A stretch of DNA of 64,000 bases from Bin87 sp965203855 (GTDB taxonomy: Bacteria; Chloroflexota; Dehalococcoidia; Lucifugimonadales; UBA3495): NCBI GenBank assembly GCA_965203855.1, contig CBDBDN010000007.1:124001-188000 (forward strand). Reading direction: 5' to 3'. Below are positions 45,195 to 54,095 of the stretch, piece by piece (position 1 is the first letter of the stretch; each line of letters starts with the position of its first letter). Made by a program: the position numbers and the translations under genes. The notes beneath the pieces are model-generated. The model was not told where the DNA came from and made no database searches. It saw nothing but the letters and a program-made list of their open reading frames with translations.

Positions 45195-45459
45195 CCTACA
45201 GCGCACCGCGCAGTTCCGTCGGGACTATCGGCAAGCATTCAGACGCGGCAAAGATATATCCCTGCTCGACCAAGTCGTTGATAGATTGCTGCTTGGAGAG
45301 GAGTTGGAACCGCGCTATCGGGTTCATCGCCTCGTCGGCAACTGGTATCCCGCCTGGGAATGCCACATTGCGCACGACTGGCTCCTGGTTTGGGAGGACG
45401 ATGGAAATACCATCACCCTGCGCCGTACCGGCACACACTCCGATATTTTCGGCCTCTGA
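45187..45459 (+). CDS. YafQ/RelE-family mRNA interferase toxin
   Basis: The 90-residue protein starts MRNLQRTAQFRRDYRQAFRR and contains ISLLDQVVDRLLLGEELEP, YRVHRLVGNWYPAWECHIAH, DWLLVWE and LRRTGTHSDIFGL. These are hallmarks of YafQ toxins, including the C-terminal His of the active site (THSDIF). YafQ cleaves mRNA at the ribosome. It overlaps the antitoxin by 8 bp. Confidence 0.92.
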   Translation: MRNLQRTAQFRRDYRQAFRRGKDISLLDQVVDRLLLGEELEPRYRVHRLVGNWYPAWECHIAHDWLLVWEDDGNTITLRRTGTHSDIFGL

Positions 45460-45546
45460 CAACCGCTTGTTGACACCCTACTACCGGCGCATCTACCGTA
45501 TGCCGGCAAACCGCCCCTTATTCCGGGCCGTAGCAGTGCGCTTATT

Positions 45547-46320
45547 ATGACCACCCCAAACGCCAGCAAAAAGCAGGCCGTTATCGCCCGCCTGTACGAC
45601 GACTGCCAAGCCGCCGGCAGCCTCACTTTTGACAACGCTGCCGTCCGTCAGGTCGCAGCGGCGGTTGGTTTCGGAAATCCTTTTGACGCCACCAAAATTG
45701 ACCGCTCGGCGGCCCTGCCCGCTGCCCTGGCCGACGATGACGCCTTTATCGTACATTTGGGGCAAGGCCGGCACCGGTTCGTCTATGGCATCAGTGCCGG
45801 CTACCACCGCTTTGAGCCGATACCGGCGGAACGGCGCTGCCAGTGGCCCTACCGCCGCAGCATCCTCAACAATATCAACACCAGCGAGAGCAACATCCTG
45901 TCCGTAGGGTACAATCAGCGTATCATCCACGATTTCCTTTACGAGGACATCGCAGCATCGCCCAAAGTGTACAGTTCCAACCGCACCCAGATACCACTGG
46001 ATTATCACATCGGCAGTGACCGCATCACGGCCACTCGCGTCCAGGTTGAGATTGACTTTACGCTGGAATATCTGGGAACTATAACCGTCTTTGAGGCCAA
46101 AAACGGCGCGCCGGACGATTTCAATGTGTTCCAGCTGTTCAACCCCTATCGCTACTATCTGCAAGTTACCGAAGGGCAGCCCGGCATCGCCATCAACTGC
46201 TGCTATCTGCTGCGCCAGGCCGACCGCTTGCGTCTTTACCTGTATTCGTTCACCGATCCGCAAAACCCCGGCTCAATCCGGCTGGAACGCAACGCCGAAT
46301 ATACGCTGAGGCCCCGATGA
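45547..46320 (+). CDS. Putative type II restriction endonuclease (PD-(D/E)XK)
   Basis: The 257-residue protein overlaps the following DNA methyltransferase by 4 bp (ATGA). It has a possible nuclease centre: VEIDFTLEYLGTITVFEAKN (Asp, then Glu-x-Lys; residues ~160-180). The N-terminal part with VRQVAAAVGFGNPFDATKID could be a recognition domain. Both features and the gene pair point to a restriction enzyme, but I do not recognise a named family or target sequence. Confidence 0.6.
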   Translation: MTTPNASKKQAVIARLYDDCQAAGSLTFDNAAVRQVAAAVGFGNPFDATKIDRSAALPAALADDDAFIVHLGQGRHRFVYGISAGYHRFEPIPAERRCQWPYRRSILNNINTSESNILSVGYNQRIIHDFLYEDIAASPKVYSSNRTQIPLDYHIGSDRITATRVQVEIDFTLEYLGTITVFEAKNGAPDDFNVFQLFNPYRYYLQVTEGQPGIAINCCYLLRQADRLRLYLYSFTDPQNPGSIRLERNAEYTLRPR

Positions 46321-47201
46321 TGACCGCACTGCCCGAAAAATACCGCAACCAAGTAATCAACGACGATGTGATGGCCGTCCTGCGTGATTTGCCCGACGGA
46401 TGCGTTGACCTGATTTACGGCGACCCGGACTACAACGCCGGCATCCGCTACGACGGGCGCACTTTTACGGCCTCTTGGGACGATTATGTCAAATGGTACA
46501 TCGGCCTGGCGGCGGAATGCCTGCGCGTGCTGCGTACCGACGGCAACCTCTTTTTCATCAACTACCCCCGGCAGAACGCCTATCTGCGCGTCAAATACCT
46601 GGACGAACACGCCTATTCGGTGCACGACTATGTCTGGGTCTATAACACTAATGTGGGGCATACCGCCCGCCGGTTCACTACCGCCCATCGTTCCATCCTG
46701 CACGCTACCAAGTCCAAGCACAACCGCTTTTACAAGGAACAGGTAGCGCAGCCCTACCAGAACCCCGACGACCGGCGCATCAAAGAGCGCATCCGGCAGG
46801 GGCATAAGGGCCGGATGCCCTACTCGTGGCTGAACTTCAACCTGGTCAAGAATGTATCCCGCCGCAAAACCAGCCATCCCTGCCAGATACCGGAGGGCCT
46901 GTCGGAGCTGCTCATCAAATCCTGCACCGTGCCGGGCGATACCGCGTTCATCCTGTTCGGCGGCAGCGGCTCCGAAGTAGTGCAAGCCAAAGAGTTGGGG
47001 CTAACTTACCTAACCTGCGAATTACAGCCGCAGTACTGCGAAATCATAGCCAGCCGATTAACCAACGGCGGCGCAGTCGCCCCGCCCTATATGCACCCGG
47101 TGCAGCGCAAGCGGTATGATGGCGGACATCCAGGCGGCAATGGCAATCTTGCCGAAGTGCGGCGGCAGATGCTTGAGCGCGGAGAGTGCTACCGTGAATA
47201 A
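46317..47201 (+). CDS. DNA methyltransferase of a restriction-modification pair (DPDY type)
   Basis: The 294-residue protein has motif IV as DPDY (residues 36-39, in LIYGDPDYNAG), a variant of DPPY, and the SAM motif FILFGGSGSE after residue ~210, i.e. the permuted beta-class order. YSWLNFNLVKNVSRRKTSHP with CQIPEGLSELLIKSC is the usual loop before motif I. DPPY enzymes mostly methylate adenine N6. Coupled by ATGA to the putative endonuclease. Confidence 0.88.
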   Translation: MMTALPEKYRNQVINDDVMAVLRDLPDGCVDLIYGDPDYNAGIRYDGRTFTASWDDYVKWYIGLAAECLRVLRTDGNLFFINYPRQNAYLRVKYLDEHAYSVHDYVWVYNTNVGHTARRFTTAHRSILHATKSKHNRFYKEQVAQPYQNPDDRRIKERIRQGHKGRMPYSWLNFNLVKNVSRRKTSHPCQIPEGLSELLIKSCTVPGDTAFILFGGSGSEVVQAKELGLTYLTCELQPQYCEIIASRLTNGGAVAPPYMHPVQRKRYDGGHPGGNGNLAEVRRQMLERGECYRE

Positions 47202-47308
47202 TGCCGGAATCAGAGAGGATGCTGCGATGCTGTCCGCTAATTTGCCACCGGAATGGTGGTTAACGCCGCAACTTTCCGCGGCCGTTAACGCCTCCGCCAA
47301 TCCGCCCG

Positions 47309-48154
47309 CTACCGCATCCTCCGCCCCGCCGCATGATCCCGCACATCCACAAACACGCCCCCGGTTGACTCCGTCAGCACCTCTACTTGGTCAGCCCAGT
47401 CATACCGATGCGGCTGGAAATAGATGCCGTTGATTGCGATGCCGGCGTCGCTGAATTGCTCAATAATTGGCATCGGCTCATGGCTCCACCCGCCACGGCA
47501 CATATACAAAGGACTGTCTTCCAAAGTACGGGCGCTGCGTACCACATCCCCGCTGCTGCATTCGGCATCAATTACCGAGGCCAGGCTGCCGTCGGAAAAT
47601 AACACCACTTCAGCTTCGCCGTCCGCGTCCAAATGGGGCTGTAAATCCCTCAACGCCCGTTCAAAGGCGCAGCTAACGTTGGTTTTAGCCCCGACCATAC
47701 CAATCTCTATTCTGTCGATGACCAGTTCGGCCAGTTCGGCCTGTTCCGATTCTAACTGCCGCAGTGGCAGTACCGGCTTGCACTCCTCGCCAAAGACGAT
47801 AATTCCAACTTGGGAATCAGGAGATTTTGAGGCTATGATGCCGTTCAGCCCCTCCATCGCGTTAGGCAGTTCTCTGGCCATACTTTCCGAGGTGTCAACC
47901 AGATAGTAGGTAATCGCCGTTTCACTGGTGGCCCCGGCGATGGCGGCATACCACGCCTCAGCAGGCGCCGGTTCGTTTAGCGCCGGGGTTGCCGTCTCCG
48001 CATTCTCAGCGGACGACGGCTTGTCAAGCAACGGCAAGGTCAAGAACGCTGCCACAACCGCCAGCGCTGCCGCCATCGTTGCCATCCCCAGCACGAAATA
48101 AACCCAGCGAGGGCGGCGCGGCGGTTCGCCATAGTATATGTAGTATGTTGTCAT
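47309..48154 (-). CDS. Membrane-anchored VWA-domain protein
   Basis: The 281-residue protein has one N-terminal TM segment (WVYFVLGMATMAAALAVVAA, ~residues 18-40), a linker and a von Willebrand A domain. The domain shows MIDAS residues DTSES (87-91), VGIIVFGEE, GAKTNVSCAFERAL (Thr) and EVVLFSDGS. VWA domains bind metal-dependent protein ligands. The domain is probably extracytoplasmic. It lies just downstream of thrC on the same strand, with no functional tie apparent. Confidence 0.85.
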   Translation of the reverse strand: MTTYYIYYGEPPRRPRWVYFVLGMATMAAALAVVAAFLTLPLLDKPSSAENAETATPALNEPAPAEAWYAAIAGATSETAITYYLVDTSESMARELPNAMEGLNGIIASKSPDSQVGIIVFGEECKPVLPLRQLESEQAELAELVIDRIEIGMVGAKTNVSCAFERALRDLQPHLDADGEAEVVLFSDGSLASVIDAECSSGDVVRSARTLEDSPLYMCRGGWSHEPMPIIEQFSDAGIAINGIYFQPHRYDWADQVEVLTESTGGVFVDVRDHAAGRRMR

Positions 48155-48177
48155 CGCGCTTGCCTCTCCGATGCAGT

Positions 48178-49395
48178 TCAGCCTTTCAGCACGATTCCGC
48201 CTGCCGGCCCATCATCCGGCCCGCGCAGCAGGTCCAGATACTTGTAGCCGGAGCCCGTGTTGAGCAGGACGACTTCCTCGTCGGCTCCGATGCTGCCGTC
48301 GGCCAGCAGCCGTTCCAGCCCCACCAGCGTAGCCGCCCCCTCCGGGCAGGCGATGACGCCCTCCGCCGCGGCCAGGCGATACATTGCGTCCACCATATCG
48401 GCGTCGCTGACCGCCAAGGCGCCGCCGCCCGTCTCGCGTATCGCCTGGAGTATCAGATAGTCGGCAAAAGGGCCGGGTACGCGCAGGCCGTCCGCTTTGG
48501 TAGCCGCATTAGGCCAGGGGTCGGCGGCATTGCTGCCCTCCTGGAACGCCTTGACGATGGGCTGGCAGCCCTCCGCCTGCACGGCGTAGAACCGGGGCGG
48601 CTTGCCCTCAACCCAGCCCAGCTCCAGCAGCTCCTGAAACCCCTTGTACATTCCGATGATTCCGGTGCCGCCGCCGGTCGGATACACGATCGCATCGGGC
48701 ATCCGCCATCCCAGCTGCTGCGCGATTTCCAGCCCCATCGTCTTTTTCCCCTCGGCGCGGCACGGCTCTTTCAGCGTGGACAGGTCAAACAGCCCCTGCT
48801 CAGCGGCCACGCCAACGGCGATACGCCCGGCGTCGCTAATCAGCCCATCCACCAGGTTGAGTTCGGAGCCGGCAACAATGGATTCCTTTTTGTTGGAATC
48901 CGGGGCATCTTGGGGCATAAACACTTTGACCGGAGTTCCGGCGCGGGCGCAGTAGGCGGCGGCGGCGCCGGCGGCGTTGCCCGCCGACGGCATCGTGAAC
49001 CCGCGCGCCCCCATTTCCCACGCCTTGGACACCGCCGCCGCAATGCCCCGCGCCTTGAAAGTGCCGGTCGGATTCAGCCCCTCCTCTTTGATGAGGACGC
49101 GCCGGACGCCCAGCTGCCGGGACAGCGTGGCGGCGTCCAGCAGCGGCGTGCCGCCCTCGCCCAAGCTGATGACCGCATCCGGGTCGGCCACCGGCAGCAG
49201 TTCGTTGAAACGCCACATATCCAACCGACGGCGGTCCAAATCGTCGCGCGCTACTTCCCGACGCAGACGCGGCAGGTCATAACGGACGAAAAGCACCTTG
49301 CCGCAGCAGGCGCTGACCGTGGCCAGCCCGTCATAAGGACTGGCCGCGCCGCACGCCGTGCACTCCAGGCGGTCAATGTAGCTGAACGACGGCAT
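48178..49395 (-). CDS. thrC: Threonine synthase
   Basis: ATG 49395 with AGGAG upstream gives 405 residues. The N-terminus has a four-Cys zinc-binding-like pattern (LECTACG ... SACCGK). Further on are VISLGEGGTPLL, the PLP lysine motif NPTGTFKARG, PSAGNAAGAAAAYCARAG and YPTGGGTGIIGMYKGFQELL. It makes threonine from O-phosphohomoserine. Upstream by 7 bp is the NYN gene, so the two may be cotranscribed. Confidence 0.93.
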   Translation of the reverse strand: MPSFSYIDRLECTACGAASPYDGLATVSACCGKVLFVRYDLPRLRREVARDDLDRRRLDMWRFNELLPVADPDAVISLGEGGTPLLDAATLSRQLGVRRVLIKEEGLNPTGTFKARGIAAAVSKAWEMGARGFTMPSAGNAAGAAAAYCARAGTPVKVFMPQDAPDSNKKESIVAGSELNLVDGLISDAGRIAVGVAAEQGLFDLSTLKEPCRAEGKKTMGLEIAQQLGWRMPDAIVYPTGGGTGIIGMYKGFQELLELGWVEGKPPRFYAVQAEGCQPIVKAFQEGSNAADPWPNAATKADGLRVPGPFADYLILQAIRETGGGALAVSDADMVDAMYRLAAAEGVIACPEGAATLVGLERLLADGSIGADEEVVLLNTGSGYKYLDLLRGPDDGPAGGIVLKG

Positions 49396-49402
49396 CGGTT
49401 GG

Positions 49403-50266
49403 TTACTCCTGCGTCTGGTAGCCGGCAACTTGCGCGCCGGAGAGTACCGGGTTGCTGATGGCCGGCATATTGAGGCCCAGTATTTCCCGCACCTCCTCCC
49501 GCGTACGGTTCAGACGAACCGCCGAAGTGGGATACTGCGGGTTGTTGAAGTTCTCAACATAGTGCCGCTCGGCGTATCCCTCCTCCATCCAGCGATCCAG
49601 CAGCTGCCGGCACTCAAAGTCGGTGTTCGCCAGCCCCCAGTCCAGCATCCATTCGCTGTACAGCTTGGAATAGCCGACAAAGTGCAGCCGGTGCTCCAGG
49701 TCGTCAACGCCCTTGATGAAAATGTGGAGCGCATCGTCAATCGTGTTGGGAGCCAGCTCTGTGATAGGAATGTCGCCATGCTCGGAGTACTGAAAACCGA
49801 GTTCGGCTTCCAGCGGAAAGAGCGGCGCAATGGCCAGCATATCGCGCGCTACCGACTGGCTGAACGCGCACATAATGATGCGCTGCCCCCGCTCGCGGGC
49901 CCGGTCCACCAGCACCTGGTAGTCGGAATCCCCGGAGCCGAGAATGATGAAGCCGCAGTCGTCGCGCTCCCGCAGCCAGTCGTACACTTCCAGCAGAATC
50001 GCCGGGTCGCTGCGGTCTTTGCCGGCCATCGTGCGCGGGGCCTGGTACGGCTGAATCCCGGCCTGATTGAACTCGGCGCCGTCATCCAGACGCAGGCTCC
50101 AGTCCCCGAAGGCTTTCCCCCCCAGTAGCGGCCCGAAAGTCTGCCCTACGCTTTTCATCGCTTCGCAAACAACCGCCGGAGTAACATTCTGCCGATAGAG
50201 CTGCGCCCCCCGCCGGATGTTTTCCCAATCAATGGCGATAAGTACACCGTTTTCCGTTTGTTCCAT
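49403..50266 (-). CDS. NYN-domain (LabA/DUF88-type) protein
   Basis: ATG 50266 with GGAG at 8 nt gives 287 residues. The PIN-like NYN nuclease fold shows VLIAIDWENIRRG (first Asp and Asn), DPAILLEVYDWL, IILGSGDSDYQVLVDRARER (Asp pair) and IIMCAFSQSVARDML. The C-terminal part with MLDWGLANTDFECRQLLDRW and a repeated-helix character resembles an OST-HTH/LOTUS-like region. Such proteins are putative RNases. Role unknown. Confidence 0.85.
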   Translation of the reverse strand: MEQTENGVLIAIDWENIRRGAQLYRQNVTPAVVCEAMKSVGQTFGPLLGGKAFGDWSLRLDDGAEFNQAGIQPYQAPRTMAGKDRSDPAILLEVYDWLRERDDCGFIILGSGDSDYQVLVDRARERGQRIIMCAFSQSVARDMLAIAPLFPLEAELGFQYSEHGDIPITELAPNTIDDALHIFIKGVDDLEHRLHFVGYSKLYSEWMLDWGLANTDFECRQLLDRWMEEGYAERHYVENFNNPQYPTSAVRLNRTREEVREILGLNMPAISNPVLSGAQVAGYQTQE

Positions 50267-50348
50267 TTCCAAAACTCCTGATGCCGCATCCTAATAGCGG
50301 TAGTTTTCACCCTAATGATAACAGGTTAAACGCAATAACGGGCGCGGA

Positions 50349-50831
50349 TTATTGCGCCGGCTTTTCCGGCCAGAACAGCCCGTAAAGCCGTTGCATAAGT
50401 TCCTCAGATAGCCGCACGCCGGCGGCAACTTGGGGCGCCGTCTCCTCGTTTTCGTAAAAATTAGCGTGGAGTGCGCGCGCTCTATGGAATGCGTTAGCTA
50501 TCCAATCAGCGGTTTCCGCATCCCCGGCGGCCCGTGCCAGCTCCGCCAGCTCGTTGATAACCAGCAGAATCGAACGGTGCGTATGTATAACGCCCCCATG
50601 CTCCGCGCTGATCGCCTTGACCGTTTCGGCCACCATTCCCCACGCCTTGTTCGACGCCTGCGGCAAATCCCCGTCCTCGTTCAGGTGCTTCCAGGCCCCG
50701 CTGCAAAAATGCGCGCTGAGGCCGGCATAAGCGGCCGCGGATTTGCCGGCATCGGCCGGCCGCGCCCGGTCGTTGGCGGCGGCCAGCCCCCGGGCCACGG
50801 CGGCGGCAATATCGGCATTGGCGTAAGTCAT
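50349..50831 (-). CDS. PaREP1/HEPN-like small protein, tandem copy 3
   Basis: The 160-residue, largely helical protein reads MTYANADIAAAVARGLAAAN, AGLSAHFCSGAWKHLNEDGD, LPQASNKAWGMVAETVKAIS and RALHANFYENEETAPQVAAG. The AS(N/E)KxWGxxAxxxKA pattern is the PaREP1/HEPN hallmark as I know it. It is the last of three tandem paralogs of near-equal length. Most differences fall in the C-terminal third. Confidence 0.7.
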   Translation of the reverse strand: MTYANADIAAAVARGLAAANDRARPADAGKSAAAYAGLSAHFCSGAWKHLNEDGDLPQASNKAWGMVAETVKAISAEHGGVIHTHRSILLVINELAELARAAGDAETADWIANAFHRARALHANFYENEETAPQVAAGVRLSEELMQRLYGLFWPEKPAQ

Positions 50832-50870
50832 CAGCGCATCCTGTATCGTATCCGGCAGCGCGCCCAGTCG

Positions 50871-51350
50871 CTATACCGGCCGCTCCGGCCAGAACAGCCC
50901 GTAAAGCCGCTCCATAAGTTCCTCAGATAGCCGCACGCCGGCGGCAACTTGGGAAGCCGTCTCCTCATTTTCGTAAAAATTGGTGTGGAGAGCTCGCGCG
51001 CTGCGGAATGCATTATCAATCCAATCAGCGGTTTCCGCATCCCCGGCGGCCCGCGCCAGCTCCGCCAGCTCGTTGATGACCAGCAGAATCGAACGGTGCG
51101 TATGTATGACGCCCCCATGTTCGGCGCTGATCGCCTTGACCGTTTCGGCCACCATTCCCCACGCCTTGTTCGACGCCTGCGGCAAATCCCCGTCCTCGTT
51201 CAGATGCTTCCAGGCCCCGCTGCGAAAATGCGCGCTGAGGCCAGCATAGGCGGCCGCGGATTTGCCGGCATCAGCCGGCCGCGCCCGGTCGTTGGCCGCA
51301 GCCAGCCCCCGGGCCACGGCGGCGGCGATGTCGGAGTTAGCGTAAGTCAT
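50871..51350 (-). CDS. PaREP1/HEPN-like small protein, tandem copy 2
   Basis: The 159-residue paralog is nearly identical in its N-terminal ~110 residues to copies 1 and 3, diverging after AGDAETADWID. The 39-bp spacer after it is also duplicated, which points to unequal crossing-over. An AGGAT-like site precedes the ATG. Confidence 0.7.
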   Translation of the reverse strand: MTYANSDIAAAVARGLAAANDRARPADAGKSAAAYAGLSAHFRSGAWKHLNEDGDLPQASNKAWGMVAETVKAISAEHGGVIHTHRSILLVINELAELARAAGDAETADWIDNAFRSARALHTNFYENEETASQVAAGVRLSEELMERLYGLFWPERPV

Positions 51351-51390
51351 CAGCGCATCCTGTATCGTATCCGGCAGTGAGCCGCAGTCG

Positions 51391-51870
51391 CTACATCGGC
51401 CGCTCCGGCCAGAACAGATCGTAAAGCCGCTCCGAAAGTTGCTCGGACAAAGCGATCCCGTCGGCTACCAGATCGGCCGTTTCCTCATTTTCGTAGAAGT
51501 TAGTATGCAGGCCGCGCGCGCTGCGGAATGCATTATTAATCCAAGCCGCAGTTTCTACATCCCCGGCGGCCCGCGCCAAGCTTGCCAGCTCCCTAACTAC
51601 CAGCAGAATCGAACGGTGCGTATGTATAACGCCCCCATGCTCGGCGCTGATTGCTTTCACCGTTTCGGCCACCATCCCCCACGCCTTGTTAGACGCCTGC
51701 GGCAAGTCCCCGTCCTCGTTCAGATGCTTCCAGGCCCCGCTGCGAAAATGGGCGCTGAGGCCGGCATAGGCGGCCGCGGATTTGCCGGCATCGGCCGGCC
51801 GCGCCCGGTCGTTAGCGGCGGCCAGACCCCGGGACACGGCGGCGGCAATGTCGGCATTGGCGTAAGTCAT
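51391..51870 (-). CDS. PaREP1/HEPN-like small protein, tandem copy 1
   Basis: ATG 51870 with GAGGGG upstream gives 159 residues. This is the promoter-proximal copy and the most divergent at the C-terminus (VVRELASLARAAGDVETAAW, ADLVADGIALSEQLSERLYD). It has its own leader and is divergent to the enoyl-CoA hydratase with 98 bp between starts. Confidence 0.7.
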   Translation of the reverse strand: MTYANADIAAAVSRGLAAANDRARPADAGKSAAAYAGLSAHFRSGAWKHLNEDGDLPQASNKAWGMVAETVKAISAEHGGVIHTHRSILLVVRELASLARAAGDVETAAWINNAFRSARGLHTNFYENEETADLVADGIALSEQLSERLYDLFWPERPM

Positions 51871-51968
51871 AGCGAACCCCTCAATTTGGTGTAACATTAT
51901 AGCGCACTTGGCGCCCTTTACAGGCCGTCCGCAATGTCCCGCAACGCAAGAGGAGGAAATCAAATCGG

Positions 51969-52793
51969 ATGCCAGACTACGAACATATTGAATACGCCCC
52001 CGGCCACGATACCGGCATCGCCCGCATCACTCTGAACCGTCCCGACCGACTGAATGCCTTGAACGACTTGATGCAAGTAGAAATCAGTGACGCCGTCGCG
52101 CAGGCCGATGCCGATAGCGGTGTGCGGGTCGTTATCATCACCGGAGCCGGGCGCGCCTTTTGCGCCGGCGGCGACCTGAACGAGCTGGGCGGCTCAACCG
52201 ACGGCAGCGGCGCCGGCTGGACCTCCGCCAATGCGGATGAAGTGCGCCGCAGCTTTCGCTCCGCCCAGAATATGATCCTGGGCGTACAGCGCTGCGAAAA
52301 GCCGGTCATTGCCATGGTCAACGGCGTCGCTACCGGGGCCGGCCTGGACCTGGCCTGCGCCTGCGACATCCGCACTGGCACGCCGCGCTCCCGGTTTATG
52401 TCCGCCTATGTGCGGATTGGCCTGTTCCCCGGCTTTGGCGGCACCTGGCTTTACCCCCGCACTCTGGGCAGCCTGGGCCGGGCCGCCGAAATGCTGTTCA
52501 CCGGCGATTTTCTGGAAGCCGACGAAGCCTATCGCCTCGGCTTCCTGAACCGCCTGGTCGCCGAGGACGAACTGGAACCCACCACAATGGCCCTGGCGGA
52601 ACGCATTGCCGCCGGCCCGCCCATCGCCATCCGCCTTTCCAAACTGATGCTGTACCGCGGCCTGGAGTTTGACCTGGAAACGGCAATGAAAATGGCGGCG
52701 GCCGGCGAAACCATCACGCTGACTTCGCAAGACCACATCGAAGGCGTGCGCGCCTTCCGGGAAAAGCGGCCTGCCGAATACCGCGACCATTAG
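51969..52793 (+). CDS. Enoyl-CoA hydratase/isomerase family protein
   Basis: The 274-residue crotonase has GIARITLNRPDRLNALNDLM, the oxyanion-hole strand IITGAGRAFCAGGDLNELGG (~58-77), IAMVNGVATGAGLDLACACD (~119-138) and IGLFPGFGGTWLYPRTLG. A Gly in place of the second catalytic Glu is possible (GFGGTW), so isomerase, hydratase or another crotonase reaction remains open. An AGGAGG site lies 12-15 nt upstream. Confidence 0.9.
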   Translation: MPDYEHIEYAPGHDTGIARITLNRPDRLNALNDLMQVEISDAVAQADADSGVRVVIITGAGRAFCAGGDLNELGGSTDGSGAGWTSANADEVRRSFRSAQNMILGVQRCEKPVIAMVNGVATGAGLDLACACDIRTGTPRSRFMSAYVRIGLFPGFGGTWLYPRTLGSLGRAAEMLFTGDFLEADEAYRLGFLNRLVAEDELEPTTMALAERIAAGPPIAIRLSKLMLYRGLEFDLETAMKMAAAGETITLTSQDHIEGVRAFREKRPAEYRDH

Positions 52794-52856
52794 CGGCTGC
52801 CGCCCTGTCCAAATGGGCAAACGCCGCTCGCCGCGCAGTGGTACAATGCCGCCGTT

Positions 52857-54095
52857 ATGAGCGTTGACAACAGCCTGTCGCCCCACGGCGGCGCATTAGT
52901 GGAGCGAATCCGGCCGGCCCGCAGCGCCGCAGATCTAGCCGGCCGGCCTATCCTGCCGGTGCGCCAGCAGATTGCCCACGAGTGCGTCAACATCGCCTAC
53001 GGTTTCTTTTCGCCGCTGACCGGGTTTATGGGCCGTGCCGATGTGGAATCGGTAGCCGAAACGATGCGCCTAAACTCCGGCTATGTCTGGCCGATACCCA
53101 TTGTCCTGGATGTGTCCGACACCGCACTGCGGCAGGCCGGCATCGGCGTCGGCGACCAGGCATTGCTGACCTACCAGGGCTGCCCCTTGGCTACGCTGGA
53201 TGTATCGGAGGTATTCTCGGTTGACCTCACCGCGCTGGCGGAGCAAGTGTACGGCACTGCCGACGCCGGCCATCCCGGAGTGCAACGCACCCTGAACTAC
53301 GCCGGCCATTTCGTAGCCGGCGACATTACCCTGGTCTGCGAGCCGATAATCAACCCTCCCTTTGACCGCTTCTGGCGCACGCCCCGCCAGCTGCGGGCCG
53401 AGCTGGACGCCGCCGGATGGCAGCGCGTAGCCGCCCACCAAACCCGCAATGTCCCCCATTCCGGCCACGAATACCTGATGAAAGGCGCCTTTCTGGAAGC
53501 CCAAGCCGACGGAGTGCTGGTCAGCGCCGTCATCGGCGAAAAGAAAGTGGGCGATTACATTGACGAGGCCATCGTGCTGTCCCACGAAAATCTGCGGACG
53601 CAGGGGTTCTTTCGGCAGGATATTCACCGCACTACGGCGCTGCTGTGGGATATGCGCTATGCCGGCCCGCGCGAAGCCGTCTTTCACGCCATCGTCCGCA
53701 AAAACCTGGGCTGCACCCACCATATGTTCGGCCGCGACCACGCCGGCGTCGGCGATTACTACGACCGCTATGCAGCCCACGAGATATTCCAGGAGCTGCC
53801 CGACCTGGGCATCACTTCCGTGCTTACGCTGGAATGGTGGTACTGCCCAGCCTGCGGCGGCGTCGCCTACGAGGGCATCTGCGGGCACCCGGACACCAAA
53901 CAGGATTTGGCGGGACGGCTGATTCGCAGCATCATCGCCGGCGGCACGGCACCGGGGCCGCAGACATTGCGGGCCGAAACCCTGGCCATCGTCCGGCAGT
54001 GCGCCAACGACTACGGATTCGGCGACCCCTTCGTAACGGAACGCTATCTCCAAGAACGTACGCCGGCGCTAACCATTCCGGCCCCGCCGGCATAG
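52857..54095 (+). CDS. sat: Sulfate adenylyltransferase (ATP sulfurylase)
   Basis: The 412-residue enzyme has LSPHGGALVERI at its start, the nucleotide motif AHQTRNVPHSGHEYLMKGAF (QTRN at ~195-198), HHMFGRDHAGVGDYYDRY (~287-304) and a Cys cluster CPACGGVAYEGICGH (~341-355) as in archaeal and dissimilatory-type enzymes. It makes APS from sulfate and ATP, or runs in reverse in sulfite oxidation. No aprAB or cys genes are adjacent. A TACAAT box lies at 52842-52847, only ~10 nt before the ATG, so the message may be nearly leaderless. Confidence 0.93.
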   Translation: MSVDNSLSPHGGALVERIRPARSAADLAGRPILPVRQQIAHECVNIAYGFFSPLTGFMGRADVESVAETMRLNSGYVWPIPIVLDVSDTALRQAGIGVGDQALLTYQGCPLATLDVSEVFSVDLTALAEQVYGTADAGHPGVQRTLNYAGHFVAGDITLVCEPIINPPFDRFWRTPRQLRAELDAAGWQRVAAHQTRNVPHSGHEYLMKGAFLEAQADGVLVSAVIGEKKVGDYIDEAIVLSHENLRTQGFFRQDIHRTTALLWDMRYAGPREAVFHAIVRKNLGCTHHMFGRDHAGVGDYYDRYAAHEIFQELPDLGITSVLTLEWWYCPACGGVAYEGICGHPDTKQDLAGRLIRSIIAGGTAPGPQTLRAETLAIVRQCANDYGFGDPFVTERYLQERTPALTIPAPPA

